Below are positions 1 through 7,800 of a stretch of DNA of 29,500 bases, piece by piece. Below the pieces are notes generated by a model, which saw nothing but the letters and a program-made list of their open reading frames with translations, did not search any database and was not told the origin of the DNA. Location of the stretch: NCBI GenBank assembly GCA_035252155.1, contig DATFDL010000042.1:1-29500 (forward strand), in the 5' to 3' direction. This stretch comes from JAICLL01 sp035252155. GTDB taxonomy: Bacteria > Planctomycetota > Planctomycetia > Pirellulales > JAICIG01. The first letter of the stretch is position 1. Every line of letters begins with the position of its first letter. Position numbers and translations under genes: made by a program.

Positions 1-1
1 G

Positions 2-1450
2 CAGATTTATGTGGCCAACGGCAAGGGGCTGATGTCGCAGGCCAATCCGCAAGGGCCGAATCCGCTAAAAAGCCCGCCGGCCACGGTGCAGCAATATATC
101 GGCGGGCTGTTTCGCGGCACGCTGAGCGTCATCGCCGGCCCCTCGCCCGACGACATGGGCCGCTACACCGAGACGGCCTACCGCGCCAGTCCGTTGCGGG
201 CTGACTTCAGCCCGGTCGCCGAACCCGCCGGCGACAACCATCCGGTTCCCGGCAAGCCGGGCCAGCCCAGCCCGATCAAATACTGCATCTACGTGATCAA
301 GGAGAACCGCACCTACGACCAGGTGTTTGGCGACATGCCGGAAGGCAACGGCGAGGCCGACCTCTGCCTCTTCCCCGAGGCGGTGACGCCCAACCACCAT
401 GCCCTGGCCCGCGAGTTTGTGCTGCTCGACAATTTTTATGTCGAAAGCGAAGTGAGCGCCGACGGGCACGAGTGGAGCATGGCCGCCTATGCCACCGACT
501 TTGTCGAAAAGAGCTGGCCGCTGGTCTATCGCGGCGGGCAAAAGAAGCTCGACTATCCCAGCGAGGGAGCGTTTGCCATCGCCCGGCCGGCCGGCGGCTA
601 CATTTGGGATAACTGCCGCGAGGCGAACGTCAGCTATCGCAGCTACGGCGAGTTCATCAACAACGGCCCCAAGGTGGGCGATCCCAGCAAGGCGGCCGTC
701 GCGGCCCTCGAAGGGCATTTCGATCCGCAGTTCCGCGGCTACGATCTCGACTATCCCGACGTGAAGCGCACCGCTCGGTTTGTCGAGGAGCTGCGGGGCT
801 TTGAACAAGCCGGCGAAATGCCGCGGTTCATTGTGTTGCGGCTGCCCAACGACCACACCTATGGCCAGCGCCGCGGCAAGCCGACGCCCACCGCGATGGT
901 GGCCGACAACGACTTGGCCCTGGGGCAGTTGGTCGAGGCGCTCTCGAAGAGCAAGTTCTGGAAAGAGCTGGCCATGTTTGTGGTCGAAGACGACGCCCAG
1001 AACGGCTCGGACCATGTCGATGCCCACCGCACGGTGGCGCTGGTCATCAGTCCCTATTGCAAGCGGGGGTCCGTCGATTCGAGCCTTTACTCGACCTCAA
1101 GCATGTTGCGCACGATGGAGCTGATTCTCGGGCTGAAACCGATGAGCCAGTTCGACGCGGCGGCCCGGCCGATGTACGCGTCATTCCAAAGCGAATCCGA
1201 TACTCGCGGCTACCAGCATCGGCCGGCGGGCGTCGACTTGCAGGCCCGCAACCCCGACGTAGGCTGGGCCGTCGAGCAATCGGCCCGGCTCGATTTTTCT
1301 CGTGAAGACGCCGCCGACGATCTGCTCTTGAACGACATCGTCTGGAAGAGCGTTCGCGGTCCGCATTCGCGGATGCCCCCGCCCGTGCGGGCGTCGTTCG
1401 TCATGGTGAGACCAGAGGAAGAAGAGGACGACGAGGACGACGGCCACTAA
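2..1450 (+). CDS. YncE-like beta-propeller/phosphoesterase fusion protein, 3' part (5' truncated by window edge)
   Basis: The reading frame is open from base 2, so the true start lies left of the window. A GTG at 11 is only an internal codon. The first ~45 residues (YVANGKGL, then GLFRGTLSVI) look like the last blade of a YncE-type beta-propeller. The rest is a phosphoesterase/alkaline-phosphatase-superfamily domain (PF04185-like). The motif KENRTYDQVFGD at 299-334 matches the family's ENR-(S/T)-(F/Y)-D signature, and VEDDAQNGSDHVDAHR at 983-1030 supplies likely metal-binding Asp and His residues. In the family this fold hydrolyses phosphate esters using bound metals; the substrate here is unknown. 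The protein ends in an acidic tail (PEEEEDDEDDGH). Its TAA is 4 bases from the end of the convergent dcd gene. Family assignment is firm; the propeller part rests on a short stretch. Confidence 0.88.
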   Translation, partial: QIYVANGKGLMSQANPQGPNPLKSPPATVQQYIGGLFRGTLSVIAGPSPDDMGRYTETAYRASPLRADFSPVAEPAGDNHPVPGKPGQPSPIKYCIYVIKENRTYDQVFGDMPEGNGEADLCLFPEAVTPNHHALAREFVLLDNFYVESEVSADGHEWSMAAYATDFVEKSWPLVYRGGQKKLDYPSEGAFAIARPAGGYIWDNCREANVSYRSYGEFINNGPKVGDPSKAAVAALEGHFDPQFRGYDLDYPDVKRTARFVEELRGFEQAGEMPRFIVLRLPNDHTYGQRRGKPTPTAMVADNDLALGQLVEALSKSKFWKELAMFVVEDDAQNGSDHVDAHRTVALVISPYCKRGSVDSSLYSTSSMLRTMELILGLKPMSQFDAAARPMYASFQSESDTRGYQHRPAGVDLQARNPDVGWAVEQSARLDFSREDAADDLLLNDIVWKSVRGPHSRMPPPVRASFVMVRPEEEEDDEDDGH

Positions 1451-1454
1451 TCTG

Positions 1455-2045
1455 CTATTTTTTCCTGGTTGCGCGCCTTCTAGGCGTGCCAAGCGGCGTG
1501 CTCTGCTCCTGATATGCAGTTTGGACTTCACGCTTTGGCAGTCCATCGACGCGCTCGATTATCAGTTGGCAAACTTGGCTGACATTTGGCAAGAATCGCA
1601 AGATAAACGGACCATGATTGAGCATCTCCAACGTGATTTTGCCACCGAATCCAGCATGAATCGTTGGTGCCGTCATATGGACGCTTAATCCTAAACGCGC
1701 GAGAGTGCTGCGTCCTTCGACCCTAGCCGCCAGCCGGCTCTTCAATGGCAGTTCCACGCGCTCTAATGTACGGACCAAGACGAACTCTCGCGGCGGGATT
1801 TCGATAAACCCGTCCACCAAGTCCAGAGGGGTCGTCAGATCGAGAAGTTCGGAAAGGTTTACGGTGTCAATTTCGATGCCGGCACGTAACGATGGAGCAC
1901 CGAGTACGGATCGCCAGCGACGGAAATCGTCGCCCACGTGAAGATTCAAGGTCGTCGAATCAAACTGCGAGGGATCTGGTGGCGGCGTGATTACAAGTTG
2001 GCGTTTGGCGATCGCTTCCTTGATTTTGTAATCACAAAGGATCAT
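1455..2045 (-). CDS. dcd: dCTP deaminase
   Basis: This 196-residue protein has the size and motif order of dCTP deaminase, which converts dCTP to dUTP and ammonia in the cytosol as part of dTMP supply. The N-terminal IKEAI segment is followed by FDSTTLNLHVG (28-38), the counterpart of the family's S-x-D-L-R-L-G motif. EGRSTLARLG (110-119) is the conserved nucleotide-binding signature. The strand IHAGFGGKITLE ends in Glu140, which aligns with the catalytic glutamate. A basic tail (RRRATRKK) closes the protein. Motifs alone do not show whether it also has dUTPase activity, as bifunctional members do. The ATG lies only 4 bases after the stop of the upstream minus-strand gene and lacks a strong Shine-Dalgarno, so translational coupling is likely. 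Confidence 0.9.
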   Translation of the reverse strand: MILCDYKIKEAIAKRQLVITPPPDPSQFDSTTLNLHVGDDFRRWRSVLGAPSLRAGIEIDTVNLSELLDLTTPLDLVDGFIEIPPREFVLVRTLERVELPLKSRLAARVEGRSTLARLGLSVHMTAPTIHAGFGGKITLEMLNHGPFILRFLPNVSQVCQLIIERVDGLPKREVQTAYQEQSTPLGTPRRRATRKK

Positions 2046-2049
2046 TCTT

Positions 2050-2406
2050 TTACCGCGTCAGCAAGTCTGTTTTCACAAGCATCGACTCGCCAACGGGTAT
2101 GCCGGATTGCGGCAAAACGATCGTCGCGACCCCTCCCGTGATTCTCACCAGTCCTACCTTCAGCGCACACGCAACCGGCCTTCCGCGTTGCGGCGTTCCA
2201 TGGACTGAGCGCACCAAATCGGCATCGACGAGGACTTGCGCTACAAGCGGTTTGTCCGGTCGCTCGGGATCAACTCCCTCGATGAAGATTAGCAGCTCGT
2301 CCTTAAACATTCCGGGCTCCGCCGAACAGGCGACATACGCCACGTCGCCATCCCGCTTGAAATCTGGAGACGATCGCTCGGTTGTTCTTCCGGCCGTTTT
2401 AGCCAT
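2050..2406 (-). CDS. Hypothetical protein, first gene of a dcd operon
   Basis: I do not recognise this 118-residue protein. I chose the ATG at 2406 because AAGGA at 2419-2415 sits 8 bases before it. ATGs further upstream at 2415 and 2427 would add 3 or 7 residues but lack such a site. The N-terminus is basic and polar (MAKTAGRTTERSSPDFKRDG). It is followed by alternating hydrophobic strands (VAYVAC, LLIFIEG, LVAQVLV, VRITGGVATIVL), suggesting a small beta-rich soluble domain, with no membrane segment or signal peptide. It ends 4 bases before dcd, so the two are probably co-transcribed. That could mean a role linked to nucleotide metabolism, but this is inference from position only. A possible -10 (TAGAAT, 2457-2452) lies upstream without a convincing -35. 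Confidence 0.65.
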   Translation of the reverse strand: MAKTAGRTTERSSPDFKRDGDVAYVACSAEPGMFKDELLIFIEGVDPERPDKPLVAQVLVDADLVRSVHGTPQRGRPVACALKVGLVRITGGVATIVLPQSGIPVGESMLVKTDLLTR

Positions 2407-2512
2407 TTTTTCCATCCTTGGGAGCATTGTGTCAGGTAGTGATCGCCTTGCATTCTATCGCGAACCGTGGACAATTCCAGCATCAACAAGCGCCGTTACC
2501 GTGTCTGCGATC

Positions 2513-2680
2513 GTGGTTCAGTACGTCAATCAGCCGCAGACCGAAGCCGAGCGAGAAGCCATCCGCGGCATCGTAGGGCGCGGCCAGCCGTATGGCGTTG
2601 GACCATCCTATGGCAACGCGGCTCGGTTCTCGACACGTTGCTCCGGCAGTGCGGTCGGTCGCGAAACGAGCCAGAATATG
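2513..2680 (+). pseudogene. Remnant of REP-associated Y1-type transposase (C-terminal piece, frameshifted)
   Basis: In one frame, 2513-2596 encodes V-N-Q-P-Q-T-E-A-E-R-E-A-I-R followed by GRGQPYG. This closely matches the conserved C-terminal part of REP-associated tyrosine transposases (typically VNxPQTEAExxAIRxxVxRGxPfG). In another frame, about 2599-2676 encodes W-x-x-x-W-Q-R-G-S-V-L-D-T-L-L-R-Q-C-G-R-S-R-N-E-P-E. This corresponds to the following family motif W-x-x-x-T-A-x-R-L-G-L-x-x-T-L-R-P-R-G-R-P-R-K. The two halves need a frameshift near 2597, and the HUH/Tyr catalytic part is absent upstream. It is therefore a decayed fragment rather than a gene. The match is to family motifs known from memory; exact limits are approximate. 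Confidence 0.6.
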
Positions 2681-2935
2681 TGCATTTGCAAGACGCAACT
2701 AACGATAATGCGGGGCGTCTCGATCAACGGACTCCCGAACTTGAAATGCTCGCTTCGCGAAACCCGGATCGACGGCATGACCTGGCAAACATGGTATCGC
2801 TGTAACGAGTGTGGCCAGGAATGGCTCGAGCGATACGTCGCGACCGGTCACGGGGAAATTCCAGAGGTTGTAAAGCTTACGGCGGGGGGGCAGATGGTAA
2901 AAAGGTGGCGGGAGCCTTTCTTTCGATCAGTGTGA
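2678..2935 (+). CDS. Small hypothetical protein with a CxxC knuckle
   Basis: This is a possible 85-residue protein that I do not recognise. Its core is WYRCNECGQEWLERYV followed by GHGEIPEVVKL. The CNEC pair looks like half of a zinc ribbon; further cysteines occur at MCIC and LKC, so metal binding is plausible but not demonstrated. The start is uncertain: the ATG at 2678 overlaps the transposase remnant, an alternative ATG is at 2708, and neither has a good Shine-Dalgarno. The same frame stays open far upstream, but there it is antisense to the minus-strand gene or reads through the transposase remnant, so I do not extend it. The next gene starts 18 bases after its stop, which suggests a two-gene unit. 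Confidence 0.5.
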   Translation: MCICKTQLTIMRGVSINGLPNLKCSLRETRIDGMTWQTWYRCNECGQEWLERYVATGHGEIPEVVKLTAGGQMVKRWREPFFRSV

Positions 2936-2953
2936 AACCCTAAGACGAGCAAC

Positions 2954-3424
2954 ATGCGCCTGCTCACGAGTGAAGAGTCCGCGCTGATACGGTCGAGACG
3001 CGCGAGATTCGACGACTTCTTAGCGGAGCGGCTCGATGTCCTGAAGGACTTTGTTGAGCGCCTAGTGTTACCGGACGCACCAATGGTCGTAGTTGACGCT
3101 GCCCGCTACCTGCCGGCGATCGACGCATGGATGAAACAGCAGATTATCAGCCCTGACGACCGGATATGGATTCACACACGTATTGGCTATTTTATCGGCG
3201 AGTATCTCGTTCAGACACTCGGAGGGTATTGGTTCGTCGAGGACACACCCGATGCACGTTTTTTCGGTCGTTATGTCGTGGGGAATTTTTCAAAGCCGCG
3301 TGTTCCCAATCTGCGCGTCGACCCCTTCCATGTTGCGGATGTTTACCTAAACGAGGGGCCGGGCCGCAGACTCTCGAGCTTCCTCGCGGAAGTCGTCAAT
3401 GACGTTTCGCGCGCCGGCGAGTAG
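2954..3424 (+). CDS. Hypothetical protein, 156 residues
   Basis: I do not recognise this protein. It looks like a genuine soluble protein: an amphipathic, charged N-terminal half (SEESALIRSRRARFDDFLAE) and a more conserved-looking second half containing IGYFIGEYLVQTLGGYWFVE, D-A-R-F-F-G-R-Y-V-V-G-N-F and VDPFHVADVYL. It has no signal peptide or transmembrane helix. The compact alpha/beta look and the position beside another short orphan gene and transposon debris resemble orphan immunity-type genes. That comparison is only contextual inference. The start ATG has no strong ribosome-binding site (a weak ACGAG precedes it). Its stop codon lies within a GC-rich hairpin at 3410-3432. Confidence 0.7.
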   Translation: MRLLTSEESALIRSRRARFDDFLAERLDVLKDFVERLVLPDAPMVVVDAARYLPAIDAWMKQQIISPDDRIWIHTRIGYFIGEYLVQTLGGYWFVEDTPDARFFGRYVVGNFSKPRVPNLRVDPFHVADVYLNEGPGRRLSSFLAEVVNDVSRAGE

Positions 3425-3432
3425 CCGGCGCG
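3410..3432 (+). terminator. GC-rich hairpin at the end of the 156-residue gene (terminator-like, no U tract)
   Basis: CGCGCCGGC at 3410-3418 and GCCGGCGCG at 3424-3432 form a perfect 9-bp stem with a 5-base loop (GAGTA) that overlaps the TAG stop codon. It is followed by GAAAA, not a T run. It could act as a weak terminator or an mRNA 3' stabiliser. Classic intrinsic termination is not supported. Confidence 0.35.
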
Positions 3433-3571
3433 GAAAACGGGTCAGAAGGTCAGAACGATTTGATAGTCCTGGCCGGATGGGGGCGAGACGTGATTCCGCT
3501 GTCGGCGGAGGATTTTCGAGGCTGGAACGCCGGCCAAAATTCCCGCTCAGATGGTCGAGATCCGCCAGGCT

Positions 3572-3602
3572 TTGACAAACCCGCGAACATGCCGACAATA
3601 AT
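3572..3602 (+). promoter_or_regulatory. Sigma70-like promoter for phoU
   Basis: TTGACA, a perfect -35, is at 3572-3577. Two overlapping -10 candidates follow: GACAAT at 3594-3599 (16-base spacer, 4 of 6 matches) and AATAAT at 3597-3602 (19-base spacer, 5 of 6). Either would place the transcription start at about 3606-3609, essentially on the ATG at 3607. This argues against the upstream ATG at 3589, which would lie inside the promoter, and suggests a leaderless or near-leaderless transcript. Promoter activity is inferred. Confidence 0.5.
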
Positions 3603-3606
3603 CGCC

Positions 3607-4332
3607 ATGCCCAAGCATCTTCAGCGGCAGATCGACCAGCTCAAACAGAAGATCCTCTTTGTCGGCTCGATGGTCGAAGGCGCGATCGCCACCGCGGTGG
3701 CCGCCCTGGTCAATCGCGACGAATCGCTCGCCCGAAAGGTGATGGAGGAAGACGCCGAGATCGACCGCATGGAAGTCGATGTCGAGGAGGACTGCGCTAA
3801 GATCCTGGCCCTCTACCAGCCGGTGGCCGGCGATCTGCGGTTTGTGATCGCCGTTCTCAAAATCAACAACGACCTGGAACGGATGGGCGACCAGGCCAAG
3901 AACATCGCCAAGCGGGTGCTCTACCTGGCCCGCGTCGATCAGGTCGAAGTGCCGGTCGATTTTCGCGGCATGGCGGCCCGGGCCCAGGACATGGTCAAGC
4001 GAAGCCTCGACGCATTGGTGCAGGGCGATTCGAGCCTGGCCCATCAGGTGCGCCAGGACGACGACGAGTTGGACGAAATGCGGCGGACGATCCACGAAAA
4101 GATCCGCGCGGCCATTCGTGCCCGGCCCGAGCAGATCGAGGCCCTCATGAAGCTTTATTCGGTGGCCAAGCACCTGGAGCGAATGGGCGATATGGCCACC
4201 AATGTCGCGGAAGACGTCATCTATATGGTCGAAGGCGACATCGTGCGACATCAGGACGAAGACGACGAAGGCCGCCCCGATGAGGACGACGGGGGCGGCC
4301 CCGACGAGGACGACAAACGGCGTCCCAAGTAG
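3607..4332 (+). CDS. phoU: Phosphate-signalling accessory protein PhoU
   Basis: This 241-residue protein has the two-repeat helical-bundle pattern of PhoU. In the family it links the PstSCAB phosphate transporter to the PhoR/PhoB two-component system and dampens the Pho response when phosphate is ample. The start PKHLQRQIDQLKQKIL matches usual PhoU N-termini. Each repeat carries the metal-cluster motif: DLERMGDQAKNIA (89-101) and HLERMGDMATNVAEDV (189-204), with PVAGDLRF (72-79) in between. The last 26 residues are an unusual acidic, Gly/Pro-rich tail with three E/D-rich blocks. No pst or phoBR genes are in view, so it stands apart from the classical operon. ATG 3607 was chosen from the family start and the promoter position; ATG 3589 is less likely. 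Confidence 0.9.
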   Translation: MPKHLQRQIDQLKQKILFVGSMVEGAIATAVAALVNRDESLARKVMEEDAEIDRMEVDVEEDCAKILALYQPVAGDLRFVIAVLKINNDLERMGDQAKNIAKRVLYLARVDQVEVPVDFRGMAARAQDMVKRSLDALVQGDSSLAHQVRQDDDELDEMRRTIHEKIRAAIRARPEQIEALMKLYSVAKHLERMGDMATNVAEDVIYMVEGDIVRHQDEDDEGRPDEDDGGGPDEDDKRRPK

Positions 4333-4498
4333 TGCCACCCGCTCGTGTTTTGCAGTTCGGCATCGCCCACGGGGGGCCAACATCGTATGGGTCACATGGT
4401 TAATGGTGGCCGGTACCGAGCCGACATTCTTCTGGACGGCCTGGAAGGCCATCCCCGTTCGAGAAGCCCACTGGAAGACCCCCCAAAGCGCTTTTTGC

Positions 4499-4526
4499 TT
4501 GACTTGCCGGTGAGCGGAGATTTAAT
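4499..4526 (+). promoter_or_regulatory. Sigma70-like promoter candidate for the surface-protein gene
   Basis: TTGACT at 4499-4504 and TTTAAT at 4521-4526 each match consensus at 5 of 6 positions and are 16 bases apart. This is the best promoter-like pair in the region and would give a leader of about 270 bases before ATG 4804. The -10 overlaps an inverted repeat, which could bind a regulator. Confidence 0.42.
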
Positions 4527-4544
4527 GGAGTTTTAAGCTCCATT
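4524..4544. repeat. Inverted repeat overlapping the -10 element (possible operator)
   Basis: AATGGAG at 4524-4530 is perfectly inverted as CTCCATT at 4538-4544 around a 7-base AT-rich centre. The dyad covers the last half of the -10 and the expected transcription start. It could be an operator or an RNA hairpin at the 5' end of the transcript. There is no direct evidence for either. Confidence 0.45.
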
Positions 4545-4560
4545 CCCTGTCGCAGCAGGC

Positions 4561-4576
4561 TCGGCGCATGCGCCGA
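4561..4576. repeat. Perfect 16-bp palindrome in the leader region
   Basis: TCGGCGCATGCGCCGA is a perfect 16-bp palindrome about 35 bases downstream of the promoter-like -10. As DNA it could be a dimeric regulator site; as RNA it could only form a tight hairpin by opening its central bases. Function is unknown. Confidence 0.5.
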
Positions 4577-4803
4577 ACCGGGGCATCTCGATTTGCCAAG
4601 AAGGCGAGTCACCCGTCGCGGGGGCGCGGGTGGTTGCACGGCTGCGAGCCAGTCTGGGAAGCACGAGCGTGGGCCGGTCCGGTGGGGCAGTTGCCATTGG
4701 GACTGGCCGCCGTGACAATAACGACCGTTCGAGGGTGATCGTTCAGTCCGAGGGGCTGCCACTCGCGCCGTCAACGCTGTTCAGCAAGGGTAACTCGCCG
4801 ACC

Positions 4804-7800
4804 ATGAGTTCGCTGTTTTTCGCCAGAGGCTGGGGCCGTCGTCCAAAACCATCTCTCCGAGCATCACGGCACAAGGCGCGCCGGGGCGATCCATCGCGGC
4901 GCCGAAGCCACCGCGGCGAATGGCTCGAACGCCGCGACATGCTCTCCTATGTCTCCACGTTCGGCGGCGGCATTCTCTCCATCACCAATGTCGGCGCCGG
5001 CAACGACACCGCCGTGCTCAAGGCCGATCCTTTGACCGGCGAGATTCTGCTCGATCCGAACAACAGCGGCAACTTCGTCGACACCGGGGCCAACCTGAAC
5101 TCGACCGCCGCCAACGCGATTACCGGTTCGATTCAAATCAGCGCGGGCAGCGCCAGCAATTCGACCTTCATCATCGATAATAACGCGGGCGCTTTCTTCC
5201 AGCCGACCGCCTTCTTTCCCACATTCAACCCCAAGGCGCCGATGCCGACCGTGGTGTTCAACGGCGGGACGGGCCTCAATGCGATCAACAACAGCCTGAC
5301 GGTGAAGGGCAAGGCGGGCGTCGCCGACTCGTTTGAAATCGACAACGCCACGTTTGGATCAAGCCAGCTTACTCTGACCGAGCCGCCGACCTCGTCGAAC
5401 CAGCAGTTTTTCGATCAATTGCTGGTTCAGGTCAACAACCTGACCGGCAGCCTGAACATGGACGGCATCGACGGCCAAAATGGCAACGACAGCCTCTTGA
5501 TCAACGCCACGAAGAAGGACCTGTGGCAGTTCGACGGCAATGTCATCCAAGGCCCCTTCGCCTTTGGTGGATTCGGCGGGGGCGGCGGTGGCGGATTCAA
5601 TTTCGGCGATTTCACGATCGCGAATCTCTCGAGCGTGCAGATTTTCGCCCCCTTGAGTGGCGACGCCAAGAACCCGACCACGGTTACCATCGACCAGACG
5701 GCGGCCAGCACCTCGGTGTTCGGTGGCGACCTCGACGTCGTGAATCACCTCCAGCCGCTGGCCTTTCCCGTGCAGTTTTCCGACTTCGACACGTCGGGTA
5801 AACCGGTAGGCGAACTGGACGTCAACGGAAGTGCCGGCTCCGACAACATGTACATCAACGATTCCACGATCGCCTTCGATTCGAACACGAGCGAGCATCT
5901 TCCGCCGCCGACGTCGAGCGCGGCACAATCGGGCCAGGAGCCGATTCCACAGTTCACGCACGCCGGCGCCGACGTCAGCTATGCAGGGTTCACCAATATC
6001 GACGTGGCCGGCGAAGGCGGAAACGACCTCTTCACTCTGCAAGTTCCGCCCACGTTCAATCCGCCGTTTTTAAGCCCTTATATACCGGGCATCGCCTTCT
6101 TTGGCGGCAATAATCCGCATACGGCGAATGTCGCTGCCGGCACGACGCTGCTGCGCGTGTTCGGAAACAATCCGCAGCCGAATAGCGCGGGCGAGGACAC
6201 GATCATCCTTGCTGATTACGCTGGGGTGCCCTCGGGGGGAACTAGCGGCAACAACATTTTTATGTACTCCATTAGTGCCGCGGTGGTGTACGGACTGAAC
6301 GGCAATAAGACGATTACGAACAACAGTGCGGGCAATGCTGCTCTGGGCATTCGGCCAGTGCCCGCGTTGCTGATCGGCGGCAACGGCGACGACACGCTGA
6401 CGGGCGGGGCCGGCAACGATATGCTGCTGGGCGGCGGCCCAGGCAATAAGACTTTGATCAGCAAGGCTGTTAGCACGACCCAGAAACCGACGACTACCTA
6501 CTTCTTTCCCCATCAAGACCAGAACGGCACGATTTTCGATCCGCTGTTAGATCCCAGCGTCGGCGATACCACCTCGACACTCACTGGAGCGGGCGGAAAC
6601 CAGATTTCAGTCACCGGCGACGTGCCGGCCTTGACGGCCACGACGTTGGGCGACATGGATACGGGCAACCTGGCATTCACGCTTAAAGGCGGCGGCACCA
6701 CCACGAGCGCGAACGGCGGTCAGACCCTACTGATTCCGACCGTGCCGCCGCAAAACATTACCGCGTCGGAGTATGAAGTAACACCCGCCTTGCAAGCACT
6801 GGAGCAGGCGTTCGGCGAATCGTCCAGCCAGTTTCCGCCGAACGTGGCGGCGGAGTTGGAATTTGGAACCACCCGCAACCTTCGCGGGCAGTTTGCCACC
6901 TACGCGGCCTTTGTGGGCCGGGCGTACAACGATTTTATGGTCGACCGCGGAGGCACCGGCCAAGTGGGCCAGGGCACCGTGGGGGGCGCCACGATCGGCG
7001 CTTCCATCGTCAGTCAGCCCGAAATTCAGTACTGGGTCCAGCAAGGACGGCAGGGACTGACGGTGCAGCAGATGCAAGCGCACCTGCTGGCCTCCGACGA
7101 GCTGCGGCAAACGCTGCCCGGCACGGCTTCGTATGTGCGGTTCCTGTTCGAGGCCATCGACGGCCGCGAGCCGACGAACGACGAGTTGACTGCCTACTTC
7201 AACCAGCTCGTGAACAACGACACGGCGGTGGGGCGTTACTCGATGGCGCTGCAGTTCCTCAACACGCCGGAGGCCATCGATTCGCAGATCAACGAGATGT
7301 ACCAGAACTTCTTCAGCACGGGCATCTCACCGACGCCGAGCGACGCGCAAGCGATCCAGACCGACATCTCCGCCGGAGAACCGCTGACGCAGGTCGCCCA
7401 GACGATCGTGGCCAGCAACGGCAACTATCTCAATTACAGCATTCAAACCGGTTCGGGCGTCATCGGCTCGATCGGCGAGTTGTACCAACTCATTCTGCAC
7501 CGCGCCGGCTCGGTGGGCGAGCTGAACTACTGGGCCGGCCAACGGTCGGCGGGTGTCTCGCAAGCCGACGTGGCGCTGCGCATCTTAAATTCGCCGGAAG
7601 CCAGGGCGCACACCATCGCCAATGATTACCAGACCTATTTGGGACGGCCGGTTGATCCGGCGGGGCTGAACTATTGGGAAAGCGTGATGGCGATGGGGGT
7701 GACCGACGAGCAGGTGTTGTCGTCGATTATCGCCTCGCCCGAGTATTACCTCAAAAGTGGCGGCACGTCCGACGGGTACGTGCGGGCGCTCTATCGCGAC

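Larger units (their letters stand above)
4333..4803. other. 471-base intergenic region upstream of the DUF4214 surface protein
   Basis: I see no convincing gene here. A frame open from a GTG at 4630 runs into the next gene, but its predicted peptide looks like non-coding translation, and the first ATG is at 4804. The region holds a promoter-like pair at 4499-4526, a hairpin at 4524-4544 and a 16-bp palindrome at 4561-4576, listed separately. It leaves a possible 5' leader of about 270 bases. No clear terminator after phoU was found. Confidence 0.55.

Noticed and set aside
1471..1490. GC-rich hairpin near the dcd end as a shared terminator of convergent genes
   Set aside because: It lies inside the dcd coding region (codons for the RRRATRKK area) and lacks a T run directly after the stem on either strand.
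2099..2677. 5' part of a plus-strand open frame that joins the small CxxC gene
   Set aside because: The first ~330 bases are antisense to the well-formed minus-strand gene before dcd, and the next part reads through the transposase remnant. Only the 3' end looks like a protein, so the gene was started at 2678.
3460..3606. N-terminal extension of phoU from a TTG codon
   Set aside because: The extra 49 residues do not match PhoU proteins, and the promoter-like elements lie within this stretch.
4630..4803. N-terminal extension of the DUF4214 protein from a GTG codon
   Set aside because: The 58 extra residues resemble translated non-coding sequence. The Arg-rich leader typical of the family begins at ATG 4804.
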